A DNA stretch of 64,000 nt, taken from assembly GCA_964016985.1 (NCBI GenBank), contig OZ024830.1:80688386-80752385 (forward strand). Direction: 5' to 3'. The DNA comes from Anodontia alba (Eukaryota > Mollusca > Bivalvia > Lucinida > Lucinidae). Below the pieces are notes generated by a model, which saw only the letters and a program-made list of their open reading frames with translations, was not told the origin of the DNA and searched no databases. The translations under genes were made by a program, and so were the position numbers. Of the stretch, positions 58,501 through 64,000 are shown piece by piece; the first letter of the stretch is position 1; each line of letters starts with the position of its first letter.

Positions 58501-61500
58501 AACTCAGGCGAATTATGCTGCTGCAGCTGTTTTTGTAGATATCCATGTGATTTTGGTATATTCCTAAAATTATTTCTTCTACTTTTTCTGCGTCTTGAAC
58601 TATGTCATTTTTTACTTTAGCTCAAATAGTATAGATAGTTTCTACCTTGTGTCCTCTTATAGTTTTAGGCAGACCTGTTTGAAACTTTGCAGGCGATTTT
58701 GTCAAGATCTGCAATTATTATGTCTCCCCTGACAGGGGTGGAAGGAGAACAAATTGTTTTTGCCTTGGATGTCTGTCCGTCTGTCTGTCCGTCCGTCACG
58801 CAATCGTGTCCGCTCTATAACGTTCAAGATATTTTCACGAAACTTCAAATAAATATAAAGCATCATCAGGCAACGTGCAGAACACAAGAACCGTAATTTT
58901 TGGTCATACAGTTTTAGCGTTATTCATTCCCCTTTGAAATTCAACAATGGTAAATTCGTGTCCGCTCCATAACTTGAAAACCGTTCAAGATATTTTCATG
59001 AAACTTTATAGAAATATTGAACATCATCAGACAACTTTCAGAACACAAGAACCGTAATTCTTGTCTGTATAGTTTTAGAGATACTTCCCTTTGAAATTCG
59101 ACAATGGTAATTTCGTGTCCGCTCTATAACTGCAAAACCGTTCAAGATATTTTCATGAATCTTTATAGAAATATAAAGCATCATCTGACGACGTGCAGAA
59201 ATCAAGAATTGAAACTTTTGTCTATACATCTTTGGAGTTATTCCCCTTTGAAATTCGACAATGGTAATTTTGTGTCCGCTCTATGACTTAAAAACCGTTC
59301 AAGATATTGTCATGAAACTTCATAAAAATATAAAGCATCATCAGATGACGTGCAGAATACAAGAACCATAACTCTTGTCTATTCAGATGTGTAGTTATTC
59401 CCTTTTGAAATTTGACAATGTTCATTTCGTCTCAGCTCTATAACTTGAAAACCGTTCAAGATATTTTCATGAAACTTTATAGAAATATTGAACATCATCA
59501 GACAACTTTCAGAACACAAGAACCGTAATTCTTGTCTGTATAGTTTTAGAGATACTTCCCTTTCAAATTCGACAATACAATGGTAATTTCGTGTCCGCTC
59601 TGTAACTGCAAAACCGTTCAAGATATTTTCATGAATCTTTATAGAAATATAAAGCATCATCAGACGACGTGCAGAAATCAAGAATTGAAACTTTTGTCTA
59701 TACATCTTTGGAGTTATTCCCCTTTGAAATTCGACAATGGTAATTTTGTGTCCGCTCTATGACTTAAAAACCGTTCAAGATATTGTCATGAAACTTCATA
59801 AAAATATAAAGCATCATCAGATGACGTGCAGAATACAAGAACCATAACTCTTGTCTATTCAGATTTGTAGTTATTCCCCTTCGAAATTTGACAATGTTCA
59901 TTTCGTGTCCGCTCTATAACTTGAAAACCCTTCATGATATTTTCATGAAACTTCAAAGAAATATAAAGCATCATTAGACGACGTGCAGAACACAAGAACC
60001 GTAACTCTTGTCTATATAGTTTTGTAGTTATTATGTCTCCCCCTGACAGGGATGGAGACATATTGTTTTTGCCTACTGTCTGTTCATCACGCAATCGTGA
60101 CTGCTCAATAACTTGAAAACCGTTCAAGATATTTTCATGAAACTTCATAGAAATATAAAGCATCATCAGGCGACGTCCAGAATACAAGAATTGTAACTCT
60201 TGTCCGTATTATACTCTTGTCTATACATCTTTGGAGTTATTCCCCTTTGAAATTCGACAATGGTAATTTTGTGTACGCTCTATAACTTAAAAACCGTTTA
60301 ATATATTGTCATGAATCTTCATAGAAATGTAATGCATCATCAGACGACGTGCAGAATATAAGAACCGTAACTCTTGTCCATACAGGTTTGTAGTTATCCC
60401 CCTTTGAAATTCGACAATGGTAAATTCGTGTCCGCTCTATAACTTGAAAACCGTTCAAGATATTTTCATAACTTTATAGACATATAAAGAATTATTAGGT
60501 GACGTGTTGACCACAAGAACTGTTACTCTTGTCTGTACATTTTTGTAGTCATTTCCCTTTTAAATTAAACAACGGCAATTTTGTGTCCGCTCTATTACTT
60601 GAAAACCGTTCAAGATATTTTAATGAAACTTCGTAGAAATATAAAGCATCATCAGGCGAGGTGCAGAACACAATACCTATATCTCTTGACTATGCATTTT
60701 TGGAGTTATTCCCCTCTGAAATTCGACAGTGGTAATTTCTCGTCCGCTCAATAACTCAGACATTTTAATGAAACTTCATATAAATATAAAGCATCAGCAG
60801 ACGACGTGCAAAGCACAAGAACCGTAACATTTTTTGAGTTATTTCCCTTTGAAATTCGACAACGGTTGTTTTGTGTCCCCTCTATAACTTGAAAACCGTT
60901 TAAGATATTTTCGCAAAAATATAAAGCATCATCAGACGACGTGCATGACACAAGAACCGTAACTCTTGTCTATACATTTTTGTAATTATCTCTTTGAAAT
61001 TCGATAATTGTAATTTTGTATCCGCTCTATAACTTGAAAAACGTTCAAAATATTTTCATGAAACTTCATAGAAATATAAAGTATCGTCAGATGACGTGCT
61101 GAACACAAGGACATTAACTCTTGTCTATACATTTTTGGAGTTATCCCCTTTGAAATTCGACAATAGTAATTTGATATCCGCTCTATAGCTTGAAAATCAT
61201 TCAAGATATTTTCATGAAACTTCATAGAAGTATAAAGCAGTAATGATGAACAATTAGTATGTGTAAACTTTCTATATATGAATGGTAACTTAGGGAGACA
61301 TAATTATGCTTTTTTTGTTTTTCTTTTTGTTTTTCTTAAAAAAAAGCCCTAGTTTTTGTTACTTTTTGGGGGTGGTCGGGAGTGGCAATGGTGTCGTGTA
61401 TCTTACGTCACCGGGGCGTCCAACTGAAATTGGCTTACAGTTGGGCAAGGCCTGCTATCCTTGTAGCAGGTAAGGGTAGAGGGGGAATGTTTTTATTTCT

Positions 61501-63357
61501 TCTGTTTCTTCACTTTCATTCCTGTTCCTATTCTTCCCTAATCGTCTCTTTCATCTCCTCTACTATCTCTTCTATCTCTTTTCTCCCTTTCTCTGGAAGA
61601 CGACACAAAATGACCCACAAGGGTTGACGTGTCGTTAAACCCCAACACAATCAAATTTGTTACTTTTTTGTGTTTTGAACTGAATCTTTTTTAAGCTCAA
61701 TTAGTATAATTAGTGGGTACCTTGTGTTTTTAAATCTTCTTACAGTTGTAAGCGGATTTATTTTAAACTTTGCAAGTGTTTTAGTCATGGCCTTAGGCTA
61801 TACACGCGCTTTTTTAATATTCCGGAAATTTAGCTTTTGTTTTTCTTTTCTCTTAAAAACTATAAAAGTGTATACCCGTAGATTGTAGTTACCTTGTTGA
61901 TCTTGGCCCAGTTGTTCAAAGCGTCGTTAGCTTAACGAGCTCGTTAAGGGTCATTTCGTTAACTGTTTTAGCGGATTCAATACACAATATTCTGATATCG
62001 TTTGCTGAAAAAATATGAGTAGCAAAAGCTACTCACATTCTTTCAGCAAAAAATTTCAGCATATTTGCGTATCACTCGATGTAAATTTTAACGAATCGTT
62101 AACTAACGACATCGTTAGCTATGAACAACTGGGCCCTGATCTTTTTTAAAGGATTTTTAAAAGACGAGAGGCGTGAATTCTCTGAATTAACTTGTTTTTC
62201 TTTTGCAGCCTTATACAAGATTGTTAAAGACGTTGGTCCCAGTCCTGCATGTATATCTGTATTCGCTGGATTAGAAGGTACTAAAGACGAACTGCAACTT
62301 CCGGCATCTAACACCTGGGCTATGTTAAGGTAGTTGAGTATGAGTGTTAGCTACACCACAACCTCTTTATAACACTATTGTTGGGGTCCATAAAATAAAC
62401 GTCTTAGTTAAACAACCGTGTTATATCCAAACAAAAATGTATAGATTATATTTAAAAATGACCATTTATAATTATAATTAATTTTTTACCCTTGTCCTGC
62501 TGAACCCGGATATATCCTGCATTTGCAAACAGTGTAGATCCAGATCAGTTGGCTTCTGAAGAAGCCAACTGATCTGGATCTGCACTGTTTGCAATTAAGT
62601 ATGTGAATTTATATCAACCATCTGGATCAAGTAATCTGATTGGCTGAAAATTAGAAATGGGTGTGGCATCTTAATTTATTCAGCAGGACAAGGGTTAATT
62701 GATAGCGGAATTATACTGTACTGATATCCAAATTTATAAATAAAGAACTTATTTTTAGGTCTGTTAAACAATGATCGTTTAGTTTCTGAACTTGAACTTG
62801 AAATTAAATACTAAAGTTCTTGCATGCCATTCATGAATATAGTGTACATAGGCGTAACGCTCATTACGCTCATTACATATGTACGTAACATGTGTTAGAA
62901 AAAATATTTGCAATTAAGTGACATTAACATTAATATTATGCATTTAAACCATAGGGACTGCTTTTAAAGGACAGAATTTTCTCCCAAAATTTGCTCCCTT
63001 GGGAGCAAATGTTTTCCAAAGGGAGAAAATTCTTTCCTTTAAAAGTAGCTCCTATTTTGGCAGCGATTCTAGGCATTTTTTTTCAAGAGTTTTTCTGGGT
63101 GTACGTAAAAATAATTCCGTTCTGACTGCGCCACTGGTGGGATATTATTAAAAAAAAGAGAGATAAAAAATAGGCAGTAAAAAAGGAAACTAACATAAAA
63201 AAAATGTTTGTTTTCTTCATGTTTAGCCCAGAATTGGACAAAGATATGAAAAAGTATTGGAGCTTAGATGAAGACGAGGCTGCAAGTACTTATTCTCCTA
63301 TGCTCTTTATTGGTTTCCCTTCCGCCAAGGATCCATCATGGGAAAGCCGGTATCCAG
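34646..63357 (+). CDS. RETSAT: RETSAT-like all-trans-retinol 13,14-reductase (3'-partial, 9 exons)
   Basis: Retinol saturase is an ER-membrane FAD enzyme that saturates the 13-14 double bond of all-trans-retinol. Coding exons: 34646-34850, 37222-37404, 40235-40344, 46626-46757, 47864-48068, 49827-50024, 51624-51743, 62209-62329 and 63227-63357. All have GT-AG sites and matching phases, giving about 468 codons. Visible features are an N-terminal membrane helix at residues ~12-33, the Rossmann motif GSGIGG at 85-90 with [16 protein letters not shown] after it, and FDTGIHYVG. Further family blocks are [13 protein letters not shown], the SDAG motif, [17 protein letters not shown] and [15 protein letters not shown]. 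Exon order follows human RETSAT without a gap, as I recall it. About 140 C-terminal residues should lie beyond 64000. Introns hold almost all the repeats of this half of the window. Confidence 0.92.
35242..35552 (+). mobile_element. SINE L, full length
   Basis: The head gcctcggtggctcagttgga, B box ggattcaaccc (one change from ggttcaaccc) and complete body end in aacctcaaaacaaacaaaca. Intron 1 of the RETSAT-like gene. Confidence 0.9.
35660..36300 (-). pseudogene. LINE ORF2 C-terminal end with C2H2 finger
   Basis: The minus-strand frame 35991-36227 reads [20 protein letters not shown], then [21 protein letters not shown]. This is the C-terminal zinc finger typical of some non-LTR retrotransposon ORF2 proteins. 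The adjacent minus-strand 3' UTR (gagaacttgtggcccaaccc) has a relative at 50330-50385. Heavily 5'-truncated. Confidence 0.75.
36365..36425. repeat. isolated core palindrome
   Basis: The arms gttttggatatttgttagaa tcgcctc and gaggcgattctaacaaatac ccaaaac form a hairpin with the core shared by families A, B and C, but without the family A or B outer ends. Confidence 0.7.
36600..36845 (+). repeat. 21-bp pyrimidine-rich minisatellite
   Basis: About nine units of cttctcgcttactacttcct a. The repeat creates a spurious SYFSLTT protein repeat in a 153-codon frame (36432-36893) that I do not call. A G-run and TGGGG-rich block (36433-36485) precedes it. Confidence 0.9.
36933..37212. mobile_element. family A foldback MITE abutting RETSAT exon 2
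   Basis: The ends are catcacgaaaacatgcctat and aggcgtgttttcgtaatg. The core is gatactcgttagaaccgcct cgtcgaggcgattttaacga. Relative to 26631 the asymmetric inner part is reversed. Confidence 0.85.
37222..37404 (+). CDS. RETSAT: RETSAT-like exon 2 (FAD-binding)
   Basis: This exon has 183 nt, phase 1-1, acceptor ggtgtttcag and donor acag/gttaga. It encodes the dinucleotide-binding fold: [10 protein letters not shown], then [17 protein letters not shown] and FEFDTG. A family A MITE ends at 37212, only 9 nt before the exon, so the upstream intron sequence is transposon-derived. Confidence 0.95.
37437..37716 (-). mobile_element. diverged tRNA-headed SINE
   Basis: On the minus strand there is a tRNA-like head (tgcgctaccga..., tctaacttgcgaccactgg) and a body with gcttcttgaattgatagaag and gtaactgcgc. 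It is clearly older than the other SINE L copies. Confidence 0.55.
38518..38590. repeat. E-type hairpin
   Basis: gtgtagacacagatcagaca ccgcagaatgcggtgtctga tcttggtcaacactgcttgc is a near-perfect hairpin. Similar ones lie at 34910-34985, 41655-41695 (half) and 50445-50510. Confidence 0.75.
38706..38979 (+). mobile_element. family K SINE-like retroelement
   Basis: It has the same head, ctgctatccttgcagcaggt segment, pyrimidine tract and gttaaacccaacacaatcaa tail as 20126-20424. Intron 2. Confidence 0.8.
39759..40002. mobile_element. family F foldback MITE
   Basis: The ends are gggctcagttgttcaaagcg and ttttgaacaactgggccc. The inner hairpin is tgtgagtagcttttgcac / tgcaaaagctactcacat. It lies 230 bp before exon 3. 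Confidence 0.85.
40235..40344 (+). CDS. RETSAT: RETSAT-like exon 3
   Basis: This exon has 110 nt, acceptor ttctttctgtag, donor tata/gtgagt, phase 1 in and 0 out. It encodes [20 protein letters not shown] and [11 protein letters not shown]. Confidence 0.93.
40421..40580 (+). mobile_element. SINE with a different tRNA head on the SINE L body
   Basis: The head gccggtggctcagtcagatg, anticodon arm ccgactgctgatccggaggt and B box gggttcgatgcccaccgggt differ from SINE L. The body (attctttcgtggagactgat, catgaaatattttctacggt) is the SINE L body. It is 3'-truncated. Confidence 0.75.
40653..40741. mobile_element. family H hairpin MITE
   Basis: ctcttaaaggaaagaatttg ctcccagggggagcaaattc tttcctttaagag is a near-perfect palindrome, with outer aaaataggg / ccctattgt. 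It is related to 62951-63060, whose outer flanks (gcgattctaggca) it also shares. Confidence 0.8.
40805..41108 (+). mobile_element. SINE L, full length
   Basis: It has a complete head (cctcgggggctcagttggat), B box gggttcaaccc and body ending aaaacctcaacacaaaca. A further 3' fragment of the same family lies at 41174-41318. Confidence 0.9.
41330..42522. other. non-coding intron DNA with phrase-repeat element
   Basis: gggtcggtgccacgtgccgc tgtagct is duplicated at 41693 and 41760. The phrase atcaaaattccaaatgtgtt cctccagtcctcatcca occurs at 42012 and 42299. The end carries a gacggtcggacggacggg block and a hairpin, ccccgctttttcttcgaaaa gcgcgggg. Likely an old phrase-type element; no gene. Confidence 0.45.
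42523..42760. mobile_element. family R foldback
   Basis: The ends are gggctgcgtttaaaagtgca and cattctgaacgcagccc. The interior repeats ttttgccctgga and tccagggcaaaa, as in 32087-32224. Confidence 0.7.
43165..43911 (+). pseudogene. LINE ORF2 C-terminal fragment (5'-truncated)
   Basis: The 248-codon open frame covers the region after the reverse transcriptase: [18 protein letters not shown], then [13 protein letters not shown], then a Cys/His cluster ([16 protein letters not shown]) near the end. This layout is typical of non-LTR retrotransposons of the Jockey/CR1-like group. The reverse transcriptase and endonuclease are missing, so it is dead on arrival. A (CT)n tract follows at 44022-44070. 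Confidence 0.85.
44022..44070 (+). repeat. (CT)n microsatellite
   Basis: About 22 CT units with two CCCT interruptions at the start, within the tail of the LINE insertion. Confidence 0.95.
44663..44961 (-). mobile_element. SINE L, full length
   Basis: On the minus strand there is the head gcctcggtggctcagttggc, a B box with one change (gggttcgaccc) and a full body to ccgtaaaacc. Intron 3. Confidence 0.85.
45073..45343. mobile_element. family A foldback MITE
   Basis: The ends are cattacgaaaacacaccaat and ggcgtgttttcgtgatg. The core is gtacttgttagaaccgcctt tgcgaggcggttctaacgag. Confidence 0.85.
45556..45726. mobile_element. family D foldback MITE
   Basis: The ends are ttcagcagacgacattatga and gtcttttgctgaattt. 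The inner arms acattatgcaaattgtctcc and complement meet at ccaggggagac. Confidence 0.8.
46112..46471. mobile_element. family C foldback MITE carrying the shared core
   Basis: The ends are acagtcgaacctcaatagct and cattgaagttcaactgt. The centre is gtgtactcattagaatcgcc tcatcgaggcgagtctaatg agta, the family A/B core inside unrelated arms. Confidence 0.85.
46493..46564 (+). repeat. (GT)n microsatellite
   Basis: About 36 GT units end 60 bp before RETSAT-like exon 4. TG repeats close to acceptors can affect splicing in other genes; whether they do here is unknown. Confidence 0.95.
46626..46757 (+). CDS. RETSAT: RETSAT-like exon 4
   Basis: This exon has 132 nt, phase 0-0, acceptor cattgcttaag and donor ggat/gtaagt. 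It encodes [20 protein letters not shown] and DKFMNILD. Confidence 0.9.
47085..47187. mobile_element. short MITE, aatataaccttgtccggt ends
   Basis: The inverted ends are aatataaccttgtccggtta and caccggacaaggttatatt, with about 65 bp between them, which contains no frame. Confidence 0.8.
47290..47425. mobile_element. family B core MITE, truncated
   Basis: ccataaaacaatatattgtg gtactcattagatgcgcctc gg with its complement on the other side. Outer agctccagataaga ends are missing. Confidence 0.75.
47730..47828 (-). mobile_element. tRNA-derived SINE head, type 3
   Basis: On the minus strand gtctggccgaggggttagcg ctcccgaccgcaattacgag and B box ggatcgaatcc are tRNA-like. It lies 36 bp before exon 5. 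The 3' body is unassigned. It is not called a tRNA gene because the acceptor stem is not complementary. Confidence 0.5.
47864..48068 (+). CDS. RETSAT: RETSAT-like exon 5
   Basis: This exon has 205 nt, phase 0 in and 1 out, acceptor ctttttttctcag and donor ctag/gtaaat. It encodes [20 protein letters not shown], ending [15 protein letters not shown]. Its last ~60 nt and donor are repeated as decayed fragments through the next intron. Confidence 0.92.
48370..48645. mobile_element. family A MITE in the exon-5 debris
   Basis: The ends are cattacgaaaacatgcctat and aggcatgttttcgtgatg. The core is gtactcgttagaaccgcctc accaaggcagttgtaacgag. Confidence 0.85.
48835..49123. mobile_element. second family A MITE in the exon-5 debris
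   Basis: The ends are cattacgaaaacaaacacgc (with a small insertion) and tatattttcgtgatg. The core is ggactcgttagaacctcctc ggcgaggcggttgtagcgag. Confidence 0.85.
49628..49802 (+). repeat. 42-bp tandem repeat before exon 6
   Basis: Four near-identical units of ctgagtttgctagttctttg aggtatatagtataaccttt at start at 49639, 49681, 49723 and 49765. The last ends 25 bp before the exon 6 acceptor, within the likely branch-point region. Confidence 0.95.
49827..50024 (+). CDS. RETSAT: RETSAT-like exon 6
   Basis: This exon has 198 nt, phase 1-1, acceptor gctttatttcag and donor tctg/gtaaga. It encodes the family block [20 protein letters not shown] and then [13 protein letters not shown]. Confidence 0.95.
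50300..50400 (-). pseudogene. LINE 3' end fragment
   Basis: The minus strand reads gagagaacttgtagcccaac cccattgcttgtaac, matching the 3' UTR next to the C2H2 LINE fragment at 35660-36300. No coding remnant is seen. Confidence 0.5.
50725..51065 (+). mobile_element. tRNA-derived SINE, head type 4
   Basis: The head cagtggctcggtttgtatag cgcccgctttgtgactgc and B box gggtccaatcc are tRNA-like. The body has cttttatttggcgttcaaca and the tail gtcaaaccctaattaatcaa ata. Confidence 0.65.
51086..51319. mobile_element. family F foldback MITE
   Basis: The ends are gggcccagttgttcaaacct and gctttaaaccagtgggcc. The inner hairpin is aaaatgtgagtagctactac tcaca, shortened relative to 39759. Confidence 0.8.
51624..51743 (+). 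CDS. RETSAT: RETSAT-like exon 7
   Basis: This exon has 120 nt, phase 1-1, acceptor ttatacttgcag and donor actg/gtaagc. It encodes [20 protein letters not shown] followed by [13 protein letters not shown], the SDAG segment of the FAD fold. Confidence 0.92.
51790..51940. repeat. GC-centred long palindrome
   Basis: The arms tatagggatcaaacatggtt and aaccatgttcgatcgctata pair on through cattaacattcgccaggtcc to ggtgttgaaaaccg. The centre is gggccgcggccgcgg. It starts 47 bp after the exon 7 donor and is unlike the other families. Confidence 0.85.
52611..53785. mobile_element. large foldback element with ~400-bp arms
   Basis: The left arm (gtagtcgcgtaaggcataac, gtaagtcctctcgctttttt, ttgcggatagaatttcgaaa, gggtcaacaatttatgtttt) is mirrored in the right arm (53405-53770: tgattttcgaatgctatccg, gttatgttttacgcgactac). 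The left arm contains an internal duplication, ggggagtaaatacatgaaca aacaggta. A single right-arm relative lies at 56395-56870. Confidence 0.75.
54099..55115 (+). pseudogene. LINE reverse transcriptase fragment
   Basis: The 338-codon frame contains the reverse transcriptase core of a non-LTR retrotransposon: [20 protein letters not shown], then the catalytic FYADDATF. Thumb-like sequence follows ([20 protein letters not shown], then [20 protein letters not shown]). Endonuclease and the N-terminal fingers are missing and the frame opens mid-domain, so it is 5'-truncated. The reading past about residue 325 ([13 protein letters not shown]) departs from the family. The 3' UTR runs to an aataaataaataaa tail near 55710. 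Confidence 0.88.
55116..55712 (+). mobile_element. LINE 3' region and tail
   Basis: It follows the reverse transcriptase frame with residual coding-like sequence. A 3' UTR hairpin (acaaggtagactagctaata tagctaattgtgttaccctc) ends in tataaataaataaaaataaa. This closing structure is common to several animal LINEs. Confidence 0.6.
55713..56345. mobile_element. phrase-type element with two ~380-bp units
   Basis: Duplicated blocks: tgtctacggacggaat (55796, 56166), tgaatttgtcttatggttgc / agaatttgtttatggttgct, and gaccc.ctggct.cacccagg. It closes with a cggacggatagacggacgaa block and a hairpin (accgacatgcttcgtatgcc ggggtata). Confidence 0.55.
56395..56870. mobile_element. solitary arm of the 52.6-kb foldback family
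   Basis: It matches 53405-53770 in the same orientation (gtttatcactg.ccgacctgatc, atttactaaaaact, gctcgtcattcca, ttctatccgcaaaagcgata). A C-run with CA and CAC repeats (56517-56570) has expanded inside it. Confidence 0.65.
56935..57065. mobile_element. family H hairpin, degenerate
   Basis: ccctcttctgaaaaggagtc and attcttttctttaagggtaa atcccttttctaaggag recall 31908-32030, with the same following gattgatgtacagaaaatca phrase. Confidence 0.5.
57195..57286. mobile_element. short foldback, gcattctacataaatctata ends
   Basis: The arms gcattctacataaatctata gctggccgttatcgg and ccaataacggcccgctgtag atttataaagaatgc meet at gtcagggtaactgac. Confidence 0.85.
57500..58440 (+). repeat. ~160-190-bp tandem phrases (caaccactggacagaaccct)
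   Basis: About five imperfect units begin near 57575, 57760, 57950, 58110 and 58270. Each contains agcaaccactggacagaacc, catatttggaacataa, gtcagaccctggag and aaaaattaggtcacact. A shorter repeat (catcatagctagacaaggcg caacaggcgag) follows, three copies at 58385-58510. Confidence 0.8.
58712..61305 (+). repeat. 2.6-kb array of ~155-bp units with inverted ends and higher-order structure
   Basis: The ends are attattatgtctcccctga and ttagggagacataattatg. After a gtctgtccgtccgtcacgca block, 16 units of about 155 bp follow. Each has cgtgtccgctctataacttg, aaaaccgttcaagatatttt, aaatataaagcatcatcaga and cccctttgaaattcgacaat. A three-unit block (58950-59427) is repeated almost exactly as 59427-59903. A second start sequence (ttatgtctccccctgacagg) lies inside at 60029. 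Confidence 0.92.
61376..61658 (+). mobile_element. family K SINE-like retroelement
   Basis: The head is gtcgggagtggcaatggtgt, then cgtgtatcttacgtcaccgg. The tail is gttgacgtgtcgttaaaccc caacacaatcaaat. It is the cleanest of the three copies. Confidence 0.85.
61905..62136. mobile_element. family F foldback MITE next to exon 8
   Basis: The ends are ggcccagttgttcaaagcgt and gctatgaacaactgggccc. The inner hairpin is tgagtagcaaaagctactca. It is nearly the same as 39759-40002, so recent spread is likely. Confidence 0.85.
62209..62329 (+). CDS. RETSAT: RETSAT-like exon 8
   Basis: This exon has 121 nt, phase 1 in and 2 out, acceptor tttcttttgcag and donor aag/gtagtt. It encodes [20 protein letters not shown] and [16 protein letters not shown] family F MITE ends 72 bp upstream. 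The intron before it, at about 10.5 kb, is the longest of the gene. Confidence 0.93.
62355..62475. mobile_element. family G MITE, half copy
   Basis: It matches the left half of 11721-11931 (caacctctttataacactat tgttgggg, then aatgtatagattata) and stops in the central region. Confidence 0.75.
62486..62698. mobile_element. family E foldback MITE, intact
   Basis: The ends are ttacccttgtcctgctgaac and ttcagcaggacaagggttaa. The inner palindrome is gtgtagatccagatcagttg gcttctgaagaagcc and partner. Confidence 0.85.
62951..63060. mobile_element. family H hairpin MITE
   Basis: The arms ataggga ctgcttttaaaggacagaat and attctttcctttaaaagtag ctcctat meet around gctcccttgggagc. Confidence 0.8.
63227..63357 (+). 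CDS. RETSAT: RETSAT-like exon 9
   Basis: This exon has 131 nt, acceptor ttcttcatgtttag, donor ccag/gtaata, phase 2 in and 1 out. It encodes [20 protein letters not shown] and [18 protein letters not shown]. It is the last exon inside the window. Confidence 0.93.
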
Positions 63358-63689
63358 GTAATAGTAGTTTTCCATCATCTAATTCTAAAAATGAGTCGCA
63401 GCATCATAAAACGTACCTTCATACATAAGCGCCTAGCGAAGATTCAGATTAGCCTGCGCATTCGCATAGTCTGATCAGAAGTTTCCCTGGGAGCATTTTA
63501 GAAGCCATTGATGAATTCCTTCATTTGGACAATGAAGACTCTGATCAGCCTGCGCGGTTGCGCAAGCTGGTTTGAGTCTTTGTTGTTGTTTTTTTTTTTT
63601 GTTTTTTTTATCGCATTTGTTTGAAGGCACGTTTTCTCACGTTGCGGCTTAAGTGTGAATGCAATATTTTGTATTGTAATGTAATGTAT

Positions 63690-63800
63690 TGCATTGTATT
63701 GCATTGCATTGTATTTATTGTATTGTATTGTATTGTATTGTATTGTATTGCATTGTATGTGTTGTATTGTATTGTATTGTATTTATTGTATTGTATTGTC
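63690..63800 (+). repeat. (TATTG)n pentanucleotide repeat
   Basis: About 20 units of tattg with cattg and tttattg variants. The Tyr/Ile/Leu/Cys-rich frames across it come from the repeat. Confidence 0.95.
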
Positions 63801-63826
63801 GACAAAATTGAGCCATTTATTATATA

Positions 63827-63945
63827 TAGCTCCAGATAAGATGCCTCGGCGAGGCGCTTCTAATCAGTACCCACAACATGTTTTCACAGGGAAACAATAA
63901 AAATATCAATATTTTTTGGTTGAAAAAGGCGCCTTATCTGTACTT
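63827..63945. mobile_element. family B MITE, left arm deleted
   Basis: It begins tagctccagataagatgcct cggcgaggcgcttctaatca and ends aaaaaggcgccttatctgta. The left half of the core is missing. Confidence 0.75.
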
Positions 63946-64000
63946 TTGCACAGAATTAGTTAACAAGGAAAAACAATGCTATTATCACCATCTGAAAACA

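Noticed and set aside
63621..63900. Cys/Ile/Leu-rich frames near the right edge
   Set aside because: They are translations of the (TATTG)n repeat.

Overview
This is nuclear DNA from a metazoan, most likely a bivalve mollusc. The genes are split by spliceosomal introns and the protein families are animal (SKA2, FBXO39, retinol saturase). Roughly every second kilobase is a repeat. The repeat mix (tRNA-headed SINEs, palindromic foldback MITEs, phrase-like tandem repeats with GTCCGTCC stretches, broken LINEs, one dead mariner) resembles what I know of venerid, myid and dreissenid clams. The species cannot be fixed from the sequence alone.

Three protein-coding genes are supported by conserved protein sequence plus phase-consistent splice sites. 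(1) An SKA2-like kinetochore gene on the + strand has four coding exons between 5074 and 8877; its first exon(s) were not found. (2) An FBXO39-like F-box gene on the - strand starts at 29615, with exon 1 at 28556-29615 and exon 2 at 26377-26538. It has two related candidate terminal exons at 19199-19335 and 18090-18244. (3) A retinol saturase (RETSAT)-like FAD oxidoreductase gene on the + strand starts at 34646. Nine exons are visible up to 63357, and the gene continues beyond the window. Genes 2 and 3 are divergent and about 5 kb apart.

Layout. 1-5 kb: SINEs, a dispersed 340-bp duplication, and a MITE with a target-site duplication (TSD). 5-11 kb: the SKA2-like gene, with MITEs and an 86-bp tandem array in its introns. 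11-18 kb: MITEs and two long tandem-phrase repeats. 18-30 kb: the F-box gene. Its long last intron holds a 43-bp array that copies a splice acceptor, a 2.7-kb minisatellite interrupted by foldbacks, and a mariner sitting in the arm of an older foldback element. 30-34.6 kb: a G+T-rich island and MITEs. 34.6-64 kb: the RETSAT-like gene, whose introns carry MITEs, SINEs, LINE fragments, a decayed tandem array of exon-5 fragments and a 2.6-kb higher-order tandem repeat.

The three genes have no obvious functional link (mitotic spindle attachment, ubiquitin ligase substrate adaptor, retinoid reduction). The most striking signals are the duplicated alternative terminal exons with an amplified splice acceptor in the F-box gene, the exon-5 debris in RETSAT, and one palindromic core shared by MITE families with different ends.
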